Shown: piece after piece, positions 1 through 10,528 of the stretch
Numbering within the stretch: the stretch's first letter is position 1
Layout of the letters: every line of letters starts with the position of its first letter
Assembly (NCBI GenBank): GCA_016802295.1
Contig: JAESIW010000180.1
Location: forward strand, 3,062,102-3,126,101
Direction: 5' to 3'
Source of the DNA: Brachionus rotundiformis
Lineage: Eukaryota; Rotifera; Eurotatoria; Ploima; Brachionidae
DNA length: 64,000 bases
The notes under the pieces: generated by a model
Told to the model about the DNA's origin: nothing
Databases searched by the model: none
What the model saw: the letters and a program-made list of their open reading frames with translations, nothing else
Made by a program: the position numbers and the translations under genes

Positions 1-176
1 AAACAAACAAATAAAGTTTACTTCGGACTTATTTTAAAATTTTTTTAAAATTTAACAAAAAAAATTAGAATTTTTAAACATTTATATCCACTTTACATAA
101 ACATGTAAATTGATGAAACAAAAAAAATTATGTTTCAAAATTAATTTGACATTTTTAAATTTTTTTTCTAATTTTC

Positions 177-353
177 AGTATTTTCCAGTAATACTGAAAA
201 AATGATTATCAGCTCCAGTCAGTAGCAATATTTTAACGATCAGTATAAGTAACAGTATCAGTAATACTGAATACTGAAATATATTGATACTGATCAGTTT
301 AATACTGTCAGTATCCCAAATCTGTTTTATTTACTTCTGAAGTAAATAAAACA
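177..353. repeat. CAGTATT/AATACTG short inverted motifs and a 31-nt palindrome
   Basis: Between about 177 and 315 the words CAGTA, AATACTG and CAGTAATACTGA recur many times in both orientations, so the stretch can fold on itself. Directly after it, 323-337 and 339-353 are exact reverse complements (15-nt arms, single T between). No coding potential is seen. It may be a foldback element remnant or a simple-sequence expansion. Confidence 0.6.
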
Positions 354-606
354 AAAGTGTGTTTGAGTAAACGTTTACTAAAATTTGAAAGTAAAATATT
401 AGTTAAAACTTTTAAAATCACAATTGGTGTTTATATGCCAACGTTATCACTTTGTAAATAGTTATATATAATATAGTAAAATAAAAGCTAAAATTAAAAT
501 AAATTGATTATTAAATCAATTAACTCTAAAGTTAATGAATGATTTATATTCGTAGTTTGAATTTGAATAAAAATATTAAAGATTAAAAAAGGTTAATGCA
601 GAAAGA

Positions 607-900
607 TTAATTTAATTTCATATCGTAACAAGCGTTCTCCATTGTATTCAAAGCATAAAAAACATCCATTGCGGTAACAGTTTTTCGGTTGGCATCCTCA
701 GTGTAAGTGACTGCATTTCTGATAACATTTTCCAAAAAAATTTGGAGAACCCATCTTGTCTCCTCATAAATCGAATCAGAAATTCGCTTTACTCCACCGC
801 GGCGAGCAAGTCTTCTGATTTCTGGATTGGTAATGCCTTTAAAGCTGTCCATAAGAACTTTACTGTGCCGTTTGGCTCCACCTTTACCACGTCTATACAT
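607..900 (-). CDS. Divergent histone H4 variant
   Basis: Intronless ORF of 97 codons starting at ATG 900-898. The histone fold of H4 is plain: the IRRLARRGGVKRIS, IYEETR, FLENVIR, AVTYTE and RKTVTAMDV blocks are all there. It is unusual for H4, one of the most conserved proteins known. The N-terminal tail is about seven residues short, so K5/K8/K12 are reduced to one lysine while K16 and K20 equivalents remain. Lysines equivalent to K31, K77 and K91 are Asn, K59 is Gln, G56 is Trp, and the last dozen residues bear no resemblance to the usual GRTLYGFGG end. TATA-like sequences lie 50-75 nt upstream on the minus strand. The frame is open, so it is either a lineage-specific H4 variant or a decaying copy. 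Identity as H4-derived is certain; function as a nucleosomal H4 is not. Confidence 0.9.
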   Translation of the reverse strand: MYRRGKGGAKRHSKVLMDSFKGITNPEIRRLARRGGVKRISDSIYEETRWVLQIFLENVIRNAVTYTEDANRKTVTAMDVFYALNTMENACYDMKLN

Positions 901-1317
901 GTTTTGTTTTTCTTTTTTTACCTTTATTAATTCTTGTCCGGACTTGCTTTTTTTTTATACAGCTCGTTTATATCTATCCCTATGGTGCACATAAATTAAA
1001 AATTTTAATTCTATCCTTCACTTTTGTTCACATAATTTACTTTTTATAAAATCATTTCGGTCCAAAAAAGTGCTCGTAAACTGCTACAGAATTTTATTTA
1101 ACAATTTCAAACTAAGATTAACAAAAAATACTCAATTTTTTCCAATTTTTTTATTTAAACATAAAAACCTTAACTTAAACCCAATAATTTGGCTAACCCT
1201 AATAAATGGACAAATATATGTTGTATTAATTTCAATTAAAATAAAATTGATTCAAAAATTTGTAAAAATTTATTAACAAACTTAAACAAATACTAAAAGA
1301 AAAAACAAAAAAAATCT

Positions 1318-1707
1318 TCATTCTTGAGATTCTTTTTCACTGGGTTCAGTTTTTTTTGGTAACAAAACAGCTTGGATATTAGGCAAAACACCACCTTGAG
1401 CAATTGTAACATTGGCTAACAATTTGTTCAATTCTTCATCATTTCGAACAGCTAGTTGAATATGTCGAGGGATAATCCTACTCTTTTTATTGTCTCTGGC
1501 AGCATTTCCGGCTAATTCCAATATCTCCGCACTCAGATATTCCAGTACAGCTGACAAATAGACAGGCGCGCCTGCTCCAATACGCTCAGCATAATGTCCC
1601 TTTCTGAGCAAACGGTGTACTCTACCAACAGGAAACTGTAAACCAGCTCTGGATGATCGACTTTTGGCCTTGTTTCTTGCTTTTCCTCCTTTACCTCTGC
1701 CTGACAT
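1318..1707 (-). CDS. Histone H2A with SQE-ending tail
   Basis: Intronless, 129 aa from ATG 1707-1705 (an upstream in-frame TTG is not needed: MSGRGKGG is the normal H2A start). The core is canonical, with the AGLQFPVGRVHRLLRKG block, an intact acidic-patch region (NDEELNKLL) and the PNIQAVLLPKK docking domain. It packages DNA as an H2A-H2B dimer in the nucleosome. The C-terminal extension ends in KESQE, so it carries the SQE core of an H2AX-type phosphorylation site but without the usual final hydrophobic residue. It is transcribed away from H2B; a TATAAAA lies about 60 nt upstream on its strand. An AATAAA (minus strand, 1274-1269) follows the stop by about 45 nt, and no histone stem-loop is seen. 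Confidence 0.96.
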   Translation of the reverse strand: MSGRGKGGKARNKAKSRSSRAGLQFPVGRVHRLLRKGHYAERIGAGAPVYLSAVLEYLSAEILELAGNAARDNKKSRIIPRHIQLAVRNDEELNKLLANVTIAQGGVLPNIQAVLLPKKTEPSEKESQE

Positions 1708-2060
1708 GTTTTCCAATAGCCAATTTATTCCAATATTTTATTAACAAAATTTAAATTTGTTTAAATTTTTATATCAAATATTAAGTCAAGTTGATTATGA
1801 TAAAATTTGCACGATATTTCAATTAGCTGCTAGCTGACGAATTGCGTTAGAAATAAAATTTTATTTGTTGAAATATTTTAACTTAATTAGAATAAAAATT
1901 AAAATAAAATCTATTTTAAATGGCGTATAAAAGCCTCTGATTAGTGCGGATAAATTTTCATTTTTTATATTTTTTTTCAAAATTTAGAGCTTCTATTCTT
2001 TATTAAGCTAAAAAAAACGATTTCGATTTCTTATTCATTTTGTTTAAGTTTTAGAAAAAA
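1708..2060. promoter_or_regulatory. Shared H2A/H2B divergent promoter
   Basis: The 353 nt between the two start codons serve both genes. TATAAAA at 1926-1932 sits about 130 nt before the H2B ATG and is the likely H2B TATA box. The minus-strand TATAAAA at 1773-1767 is the likely H2A TATA box. The middle holds a less AT-rich stretch with TAGCTGCTAGCTGA, a candidate shared upstream element. Head-to-head H2A/H2B pairs with a common promoter are standard in animals. Confidence 0.75.
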
Positions 2061-2432
2061 ATGGGTCCGAAACCAGCCGCATCAAAAGGAGCCAAAAAGG
2101 CAGTCAAACCGACTAAAGGCGCCAAAGGCGAAGGCAAACGCAAGAAGAAGAGGAAGGAAACCTACTCTGTCTACATTTACAAAGTATTGAAGCAAGTTCA
2201 TCCTGATACTGGTATTTCAAGTAAAGCCATGAGCATCATGAACTCGTTTGTCAATGACATATTCGAAAGAATTGCCAGTGAAGCATCAAAATTGTCCACC
2301 CACAATGGAAGATCGACTATTTCCAGTCGTGAAATTCAAACTGCCGTACGTCTTTTGCTTCCAGGTGAATTGGCTAAGCATGCTGTTAGTGAAGGCACCA
2401 AGGCAGTCACCAAATACACAAGTTCAAAATAG
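2061..2432 (+). CDS. Histone H2B
   Basis: Intronless, 123 aa. The lysine-rich N-terminal tail (about residues 1-33, GPKPAASKGAKK...KRKKKRKET) is followed by a canonical H2B fold: YSVYIYKVLKQVHPDTGISSKAM, IASEASKLSTHN, TISSREIQTAVRLLLPGELAKHAVSEGTKAVTKYTSSK. K120, the usual ubiquitination site, is present in the AVTKYTS end. It pairs with the H2A gene across the divergent promoter. After the stop no GGYYYTTYTNARRRCC-type stem-loop is seen; AATAAA occurs at 2604-2609 and 2626-2631, so the mRNA may be polyadenylated. Confidence 0.97.
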   Translation: MGPKPAASKGAKKAVKPTKGAKGEGKRKKKRKETYSVYIYKVLKQVHPDTGISSKAMSIMNSFVNDIFERIASEASKLSTHNGRSTISSREIQTAVRLLLPGELAKHAVSEGTKAVTKYTSSK

Positions 2433-4098
2433 AGGCTATCGGTCCCGTAGTTTAGATTTTTTTAATGTCAACTAGCTTTTAATTTTAAGTTTCATTAAAC
2501 ATGAATTTAAACTTAATGTTTTTAAAATTTTAAGCATTCAAATGTTGTTAATTAATTTGGTTTATTATTTTGTGAGATATTAACTGTGATTAAATTTGTA
2601 CTAAATAAATTCTCTAATTTCAAAAAATAAAATCATCATTTCTATATAAATGTAAATCAAAAACATCAATATTGTTAATATCGATTTTTTGTTTTTCTTT
2701 TGTTAATAGACTTCTTAAAAATCAATAAATATTAAATTAATAGTTATTTTTTATTAAACTTCCCAATTAGTATAACTTTTCTGTTCATTAAATTGTATTA
2801 TGAGACCAAATTTTATAAAGTTTAACTCAATGAAAAGCTTAGGAAAATGCTTAATTCATAAAACGTGATTTTTAACCATTAGTTTACATATACAAAGCCA
2901 GACTCGATTAGATTTGTCTATAACAAGTCTAGAATAATTTTTTCAAACAAATCAAAAAACTTTTAAATTTAGCTTACATAGTTGGTAAACCTTAATTTTT
3001 AAAATATTGCTTAAAAATTTTAAATTTTTTACTAAAAAGTCTTATAATTAGTAGATTAAATGTTATGTTTTTTTTAATGCATTCTAATAATTAATAATTT
3101 GGTTAAACGATTCAAAACATATCATTACACTAAAAATCAATAATATAAAAAAATTAAATAGTTTTTTGAATATAATCAAAAATAACCGATTTAATTCTGT
3201 CATAAGAAAGACTGGTTGAGAAGACCAGGATTGTCGGGAACTTGGCAATTTAAATAAAATTTTCTTATTTATTTAATTAAAAAAAATTAATTCAAAATTG
3301 AGTTCTAAATTCTAATAAAATTTCAGAATGTTTATTTGAACCATGAAACCATTTCTATTTTGATCGTTGATAAAAAAGTATAATTCTGAGAGTAAAAATT
3401 TATAGAGCCTTGAGCCATTTAAACCATTTCGCTACCATCAATTTAATCAATTGAAATTTTTTTTGTTTCATAATTTTTCAGTATCGTGAAAACGATTTAA
3501 AAGAATACGTGTTATATGGAAAAACCTTAAGAAACTTTATAGATTAGGTGCTTTGATTAAAGAAAGTAAATTTTTACAAATTCAGATTTAAAAGACTACT
3601 TTTTTATTTAATTTTCCAAATCTTTGAATGTTTTTAAGCATCTCGTTCGATTTTATTTATGTTCAAAATACCTTAAAACGATCACAAATTGGAATAAATT
3701 CGTTCTGTGGAAAACTTAATATTTCTAAATCTTTGATCCAATAATTGTTTCTAATATCTTTAAGATGTATATTTATAGAATATTTTTCAGCAGTCAATTG
3801 GCACAAAATTAAAATACTAAACAAGTTTTCTATTTACCAAGGTTTAAAAATATTAATTGACTTTTATATTAATAAAAAAGTAATATTAATAATTTTCCTC
3901 AACATAAAGATTTATTTGGTATCCAACTGAAGACGTTTCTGGCTATTTATAACAAAATATACATTTCATAACACGTAGAGGGACTTTTTTAATGGAATTT
4001 TGATCTCGAAGATTAAAAAAAATAATAATAAATTATTTTTAATTCAATTTAAAACATTTAAAGGATAAAAATTTTAACTCTTAATGATAATATTTCAC
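2433..4098. other. Intergenic, no gene seen
   Basis: AT-rich spacer between H2B and the glutathione peroxidase gene. No histone H3 or H1 is present. Short open frames here are low-complexity and lack family motifs. Confidence 0.7.
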
Positions 4099-4917
4099 TC
4101 AGCTACTTTTATAATAAGAAATCTCAGCAACTTTTTTCAAATCAGCTAAATTTCCATTGTTTAACAAGACTTCAATAAAAGGCTCTATTTCTTTCGGCGT
4201 GGCATCATGTTGAAAACGCATTACCACTTTTCCATGTTTATTAATTAAAAATTTTTCAAAATTCCATCTAACATCATTGGATTTATATGGTGTGTAAATT
4301 AAATCAGTTATAGAAAAGTATGTTTCAACTGGAGACGGACAGCTTGCTTTTAAAAATTTAAATAAATCAATTTCTTTTTCGCCGTTTACTTCACATTTGT
4401 CAAAAAGCTGAAAATTTGGCTTGAAGTCACCACCAGGCCTTACATATCTCAGACTATTCAATATTTCCTTACCTGTTTCGCCTGGCTCTTGCTAATAAAA
4501 AAATGTATTATTTGAAAAATTAAAAGTTTATATATTACATGACCAAATTGGTTGCATGGAAAAGCAAGTACATGGAACCCATATTTGTTGTATTTTGATT
4601 GAAGTTCATTTAAACCATAATATTGAAAAGTGTATGTACAAAACGATGCCACATTAGTGACTAGTAAAACATCATTTCTATATCTGTCAAAGTTTATTTG
4701 AGTCTTTTTAAAAATATCAAAGGCTCTATAGTTGTAGATATTGTCGCTATTTTCAAAGAAATTTTTTTTTTTGGGAAACTTCCACCTTGGATATTGATTA
4801 GTTCTGATATTTTGCTTATCGTCTTTTTCATCTATTTCTAAAAGTTAATTAATTATCGAATAAAATTTTTGTATTACTTTTTAAATCACAGTTTATCTGT
4901 GAAACTTGGTGACTCAT
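4099..4917 (-). CDS. Glutathione peroxidase, GPX3/5-like, cysteine form
   Basis: Three exons on the minus strand: 4917-4878, 4837-4539 and 4491-4099, with introns of 40 and 47 nt, giving about 243 aa in one frame. Family blocks in order: DNIYNYRAFD, LLVTNVASFCTYT (active site), LNELQSKYNKYGFHVLAFPCNQFG, QEPGE, LRYVRPGGDFKPNFQLF, VNGEKE, VRWNFEKFL. The catalytic position normally held by selenocysteine is TGT Cys (4640-4638); the partner Gln (CNQFG) and Trp/Asn (RWNF) are kept. The VRPGG...VNGEKE loop is the tetramer-type loop of GPX1/2/3/5/6, missing in GPX4/7/8. Residues after Cys are TYT rather than the usual GLT/GKT. It would reduce hydroperoxides using glutathione or another thiol. No clear signal peptide follows the chosen ATG, so it is probably intracellular unless a further upstream exon exists. 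Confidence 0.92.
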
Positions 4918-5262
4918 TTTAAAAAAAATCAATTTTTATTTGCTTTAAATTTTTTGAAAATGGTTCATTTTTAACCAAATTGTCACATAATTTTTTTTGT
5001 ATCTAGGTTTTGGTTATTTAGTTATGGTTTTATCCTTTTATTCTCAAAGAGATTATTTGAACAAAATTTAAAAAAAAATTGTCTCATTAATTAGATATTT
5101 TTATTTATAAAAGTTAAATTTAATTAATAAAATAACGATAAATGGAAGCTAAATTTGCATTTTAATTCAAATAATAAAAAAATTTTTTGAAAAAAAATCA
5201 TAATTTATTGAATTTTGAAAACAAAAATTTTCGTTGATTATAGTTAAAAAAAATTGAAGTAA

Positions 5263-5403
5263 ATGGAAATAAGTAATTTTTCGGAAAACGATTACACTGA
5301 TGAGGAAGACGAATTTTATTTTTTTGACTCGGTCAATGACTCAAAACATGAAGACCATAAAGAAAAAAAAAATGATGATGAAAAAAGTAAAAAAATCCAT
5401 TAA
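5263..5403 (+). CDS. Possible short acidic ORF (46 aa)
   Basis: ATG-started frame rich in Asp, Glu, Lys and Ser (DYTDEEDEF, HKEKKNDDEKSKK), ending TAA. It lies between the divergently transcribed peroxidase and exonuclease genes. Splicing it into the exonuclease gene does not keep frame with the visible donor. It could be a small gene, an upstream ORF or chance; its composition is more protein-like than its surroundings. Confidence 0.2.
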   Translation: MEISNFSENDYTDEEDEFYFFDSVNDSKHEDHKEKKNDDEKSKKIH

Positions 5404-5815
5404 AGCAAAAAAAAATTGAAACTTTTTAATTAGTCGAAGCTCGTTTGGTAAACAGCCTTTCAACCAGATATACAGACCAAAAGTAATTTCAATTCGCAAA
5501 TACTCAAGTTCTCAGATAGGCAGCATTTTTTATACCTAAATCCTTTGCCTATTTGAAAACAAAAGTTTTTGAGAAATTTTTTTCTAATCATCTAAACAGA
5601 CAAACGCTTAAATACAATCTTTTTATCATCAGGTCCGAAAATTGAGACCAATTTTTGTTAAAATGTCTAACTTGAAAAATAAATGATAAATAATGAGTAA
5701 CTGATAAATATCTTAATATAAACAGTTTTTATAAAAACAAAAATTAATTAAAATTGGCATCAATTTTTGATAAGTTTATTTAAATAAAATCAAATATTTT
5801 TTAAGTGACTTGGAC

Positions 5816-8800
5816 ATGATTAACGTAGACGAATGTGAACTAAATAAACAATATTTAAAAGAATATTTACAAAGTTTGTTCAATTTGACTTTAAAGCTGA
5901 AGAAAAATCGAAATATAGGAGACTTGACCGACTCTGTGAGTCCAGATAACGAAAATGGACCTGAACCAGATAGACCAGATAAAGCGAACAAGGAAAAAGC
6001 ACAAACTCGCCACTTAAAAAAATTACAAGAAACAATTTTTAAAAAAATTGAATCAAGTCTATTCAAAGAGTATTCCAGAAGTTCCAATCCTTACTATTTA
6101 AATTTATTTTTTATTGAAAATTCAAATGACTTTAAGTCCAATAAATTTAACTCTGTGGCCTGCCTAATTGCCAAAGCGTTTGATAAATGGACTTTGCTAG
6201 AAGAAAATTCTGAATTTTTAAATAAATTTAATCTTACTTCAGAAATCAAAATTGATGCGTTTTCTGTGGCTACACGACATAATCTTTTGCTACTAGATTG
6301 GATTGTCAGACCTTACCAATTGAATAAAAATAATGAATTTTTAATACCATTCACAAAATTTAGAATAAAAAATCTTGACTTCAAGGACAAAGCTATTGTT
6401 ATTAGTACTCTACAATTGCATGATCATTTTAGTTGTGAAGAGGCAAGTTTTTTTGTATTTTGATTTTATTTAAATTTTTTTTATTTTTTATGTTATTTTA
6501 AGATTGTGTTACCATTGCTGTTTCAAGACAAGCTCAATATTATAGACAAATATTTGAATAAATCATCTAAGCAGCAGCAATTATTTGTGAAGTTATTAGA
6601 TCAAATGTGTGACAAAAATTCATCAATATCATCTTTTTTATTGTAAATTTTTTTAAATCTTATTATTAATCAAAATCTTTAAAAACACTCTAGAAAAATT
6701 TTTGCTCTATGTTTTCTAGGTTAATACCATAATAATTTCACTTAAGATTTTTTCGAAAATTGTACTCATTTTTCCATATATTTTTGATTTTTATTTTTTT
6801 GCCGGGTTCTGTTTTTTAGAGTTCTCTTATAAAAATTTTGCAAATTTTCTTGAAAATATTCTTAGAAGAAATCGACTAAATTTTCAATAAAATAACTAAA
6901 TTTTGACTTTTTTATTAATTCAGTCAAACTAAGTTGACGGTAGAATATTAACTATTATTATTATTAGAATATTTACTACTATTATTATATTTAACAATAA
7001 AAATATCCAAAACAAAATAGACATATGCATTAGTTGAATTGAATTTTGAATTAATTCCAAAAAGAAATATCTAATCATCAAGATCATATTATATTTTATA
7101 TAAATTTGGCTATTTTAAAATATAGTTAAAATTTTAAATTGATTAATACGAATAAAAACATGAGCAGAAATTTTAATTATTCAAATAATTTATTAATATA
7201 AAAACTAAAAATTAATAAAAATTGGTAATATTTAATTGATTGATTTTTTTCCTTAAAAGCATGCACCCTATCAAGGATGTTAAAATAGACAAATTAAATC
7301 GTAAGAATTTATCAAAATTGGCTGTTCGCATGATAAAAATGTATTCGGTTGATCCAAATTTCTGTCCCAACATAACAAATCAGAAGTTTTTCAAGAACTT
7401 AAGATATTTAATATATAGGCGCTATATAGAAAAATCCATATCTTACGAGCCTTGGCAAGACCTCGTATTAGAATGCTTAGGCCAGGCAAATTTTTTGATT
7501 GAAAGCTTTTTCAGCATGCTCTATGAGCATATGGACATAAGAGAAATTGATTTATGGATCGACAAGTTAAATGTGGAGCTAGATAATCTACCGGATTATG
7601 TAAGAAATTTTTTTTAAGATTTAATTTAATAATTGAAATTTTTTAACTAGATCAAGTCGGCTATCAAAGATTATAGATTGAAAAATCAAGGAAAAGCTTC
7701 TGGCGAGTCTGATACGAAAAATTCCATATCAAACCGCTTTTATCAATTAAATTTAGATCTTTCTAAAATCAAGATTATAGACACAAAACAAGATTTTAAT
7801 GATTTTTTAATCGAAATAGAAAGATTGAGTGAAGAGAAAGAATTTTTGTTTGTTGGAGTGGACACCGAATGGAAGCCAACATGTGCTATGGGCATCAATA
7901 TTGAACAATCTAAAAAAGTAGCCTTGTTTCAAATAGCCACTAATGACCACATTTATTTGATAGACTTGTATACTTTGTCCGATAGCTTTGATGAAATAGA
8001 CTCGCATTTGATGGCCCATAAGTTCTTAAATAATAAAAAAATAATAAAGCTAGGTTACGGTTTTACTCATGATATAAAAATGCTCGCTCATTCTTTTATC
8101 AACTTGCACGATTTGGAAAATTTTCGCTCAACTGTAATTGATTTGGCTTATGTAGCTGAGCATGTGAGAAATTAAATTTTAAGTTTTAAAAAATTTTTTT
8201 ATTTTTTTTTAAATTTAAGTTGAAAAAAATGAATTTACCAATTTTTGCTAAAGTAGAAATAGAAGACAAAGACGAGGCAGTGCCGAATGAAAAGGGCTTA
8301 AGCGAGTTAGTTAAAGTGTGCCTTGGAAAACCCTTGAATAAAGCGGAGCAAATTTCGAATTGGGAAAAAAGACCACTAAGAAATTCCCAAATACAATATG
8401 CAGGTAAAATATTCTTCATTACATCCTTATGTCTAACATTTGTACTTAATTTAGCACTTGACGCATTTTGCTTGATTGAAATTTTTAACTTTCTTCAAGA
8501 GAGAATTAAGGAAATGAATGTTGAATTTGATTTTTTAAAATGTGTTGGAAAAAAGTATAAACATGGTGGCTCTGTTGCTAAAAAAGAAAAAATTGAAAAA
8601 GAATCTCAGCTCAAGTCCTCTGAACATGTAATTTTTTCAATTAAAATCCAACTTGGAAAATATCTGTAACCTTTAAAGACAAACACAAATTATGAAATGA
8701 ATAAACTGAAAATTGGGGTCAGAGACATAAAATTTGTATGTGACAATATGTTGGGTGGTCTTGGCAGAGAGTTAAGGCGACTTGGCATTGATACCGAAAT

Positions 8801-9701
8801 TTTAAAAAATGAATCCGATCATTCAGACGTAGCAAAAGTAGCAATAAAATAGATTTTTACTTATCAAAAATATACATTTTAATCATTATTTTATAGATTG
8901 CCAGACGAGAAAATCGCTATGCTATTAGCTCTGGCCTTCCATTCAATTTGGTAGTTTTTTTTTAATTCAAATTATTCATATTAGCAATTAGATCTTTATG
9001 ATTTTTCTAGATACGTAATCAATTACCAGAAGGTAAATGTATTCATGCAATTAATGGAAATGCCAAAGAGCAAGCAGCACATATTCTTGCTTTATTCAAT
9101 ATAGAAGTCCAAGTGAAAGACTTTTTTAGCCGATGTTTCGTAAGAAAATTTTAAAATAGTTATTCTTCTATAAAAGAATACAAACAAAAGAATCTCTCTT
9201 AAGACTTGATAAAAAATTATTGATTTAAAATAAAAGCCATTTTTATTTTAAGTTTAAGCTAATTTTTATTCAATATTGAATTAATATAATTCTAAAATAT
9301 ACTTTTTAAGCGATGTAATACAGGCTCATTTACAATTTTAAATAAAGATCAAATCAAGGTCTTGTGGGTTTTAGAAAGGTCAAAGCAGGACCAAGACAAA
9401 ACTTTTGATTTCCAATACGACTATCTCAATGACGAAGATTTATTAGACAAAGTGGACATCCAAAATTTATGTCTAAAAACACCATCCAAGCCACTCATAG
9501 ATTTGGGACAGCTTTTTGAGAGCACCATCAAAGTTATGGATACATATTTTATATGTAATGGATGCGGCCAAATTTACTGGGTAACGATAAATTATTGCTA
9601 ATTTGAATTTTTTAATTTAAAGTTTAAAAATTTTTTAGGAAGGACCTCACTGGCAAAACATAAAATCAAGATTTGCTTATGCCAAAAATTCAAATAACTA
9701 A
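5816..9701 (+). CDS. MUT-7/EXD3-type 3'-5' exonuclease with Mut7-C domain
   Basis: Eleven exons join in one frame (about 883 aa, the usual size for this family): 5816-6442, 6503-6642, 7260-7599, 7651-8163, 8220-8403, 8455-8627, 8679-8837, 8897-8950, 9011-9139, 9311-9580, 9639-9701. Introns are mostly 51-60 nt, with longer ones of 617 and 171 nt. The DEDDy exonuclease domain shows D440/E442 in VDTEW, D510 in THDIKML and Y600/D604 in YAALDA. The C-terminal Mut7-C domain follows: VCDNMLGGLGRELRRLGIDT, FSRCFRCN, then CNGCGQIYWEGPHW with two Cys pairs. The ATG at 5816 is chosen over an in-frame TTG. Intron 1 (6443-6502) has a GC donor (AG|GCAAGT). Relatives trim RNA 3' ends; C. elegans MUT-7 acts in siRNA amplification and transposon silencing. 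The role here is inferred from homology. AATAAA at 9741-9746. Confidence 0.93.
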
Positions 9702-10528
9702 TTTTTTGTACATTAATTTGTTTAATTGTTTTAATATATTAATAAAGATCTTACCAATATGAAAAAAATCGTTTTAGTTTAAATTTCGAAGCTTTTTGTT
9801 CAAATTTTTAAAGATTTTAAAAAAATTACCAATTTTTATTGTAAGATATAATTATTTTAATATAATGAGATCAAATTAGTTTAATATTTTGCTTAATATG
9901 AGAAAAAAAACATATTAAACATTTAAAATTTTGGATAACTTTGTAAAATGTTTGAAAAACTAAAATTATTTTATAAAAAAAAATTTGAACCTATTTTAAC
10001 ATTTATTCTCATTTTTTTCTTTTAATTATTCTGTTGATCAAATTGAAAATTTTGGTCTTATGATAAAAAATTAATAAAAATGTACTGTTTTGGTTAATGT
10101 AATTTATTTATTTTTACAGAAAGAAATATTAGTTTTTTAAATATTTGGGATTAATTTTTAAACAATTCATAAGCTGATAAGCAAAAAATAAAGCCACATT
10201 ATAATTACAAAAATTTTACAAATGATAAAAAAAAATATATCATGTTTAGTTTCAGTAAGTAAAAACGAAAAAATATTAAAAACAAATATTCGGTTTGAAA
10301 TATTTTCATATCCAGCAAACCATAGTCGCTCTCATATGAACCAACGAACTAAAAAATGCATATCAATCATATATGGTTCTGGAAATTGTAAAAAATTTGA
10401 AAATTCTTTTTAAAAAAATTATATTCATGTGTGTGAGTTGTTATTTCAAGTTTTGTTTTTTAACCTTTAATATTTACAAATCAGCGCATTTATTAAGATT
10501 AAAATATTTTTTTGGGTGATTTTATCAT
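9702..10528. other. Intergenic, convergent gene ends
   Basis: Space between the 3' ends of the exonuclease (+) and the BNIP3-like gene (-). It holds the poly(A) signals of both (9741-9746 on +; 10494-10489 on -). A 63-codon frame at 10222-10413 has no recognisable features. Confidence 0.7.

Noticed and set aside
742..930. Plus-strand ORF over histone H4
   Set aside because: It is the antisense shadow of the H4 gene and has no features of its own.
2436..2450. Possible histone 3' stem-loop after H2B (CTATCGGTCCCGTAG)
   Set aside because: It has a two-base loop and a bulge and does not match the conserved histone hairpin.
2248..2475. Second-frame ORF inside H2B
   Set aside because: Out-of-frame shadow of H2B.
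10222..10413. 63-codon plus-strand ORF
   Set aside because: Low-complexity, no motif, lies between two convergent gene ends.
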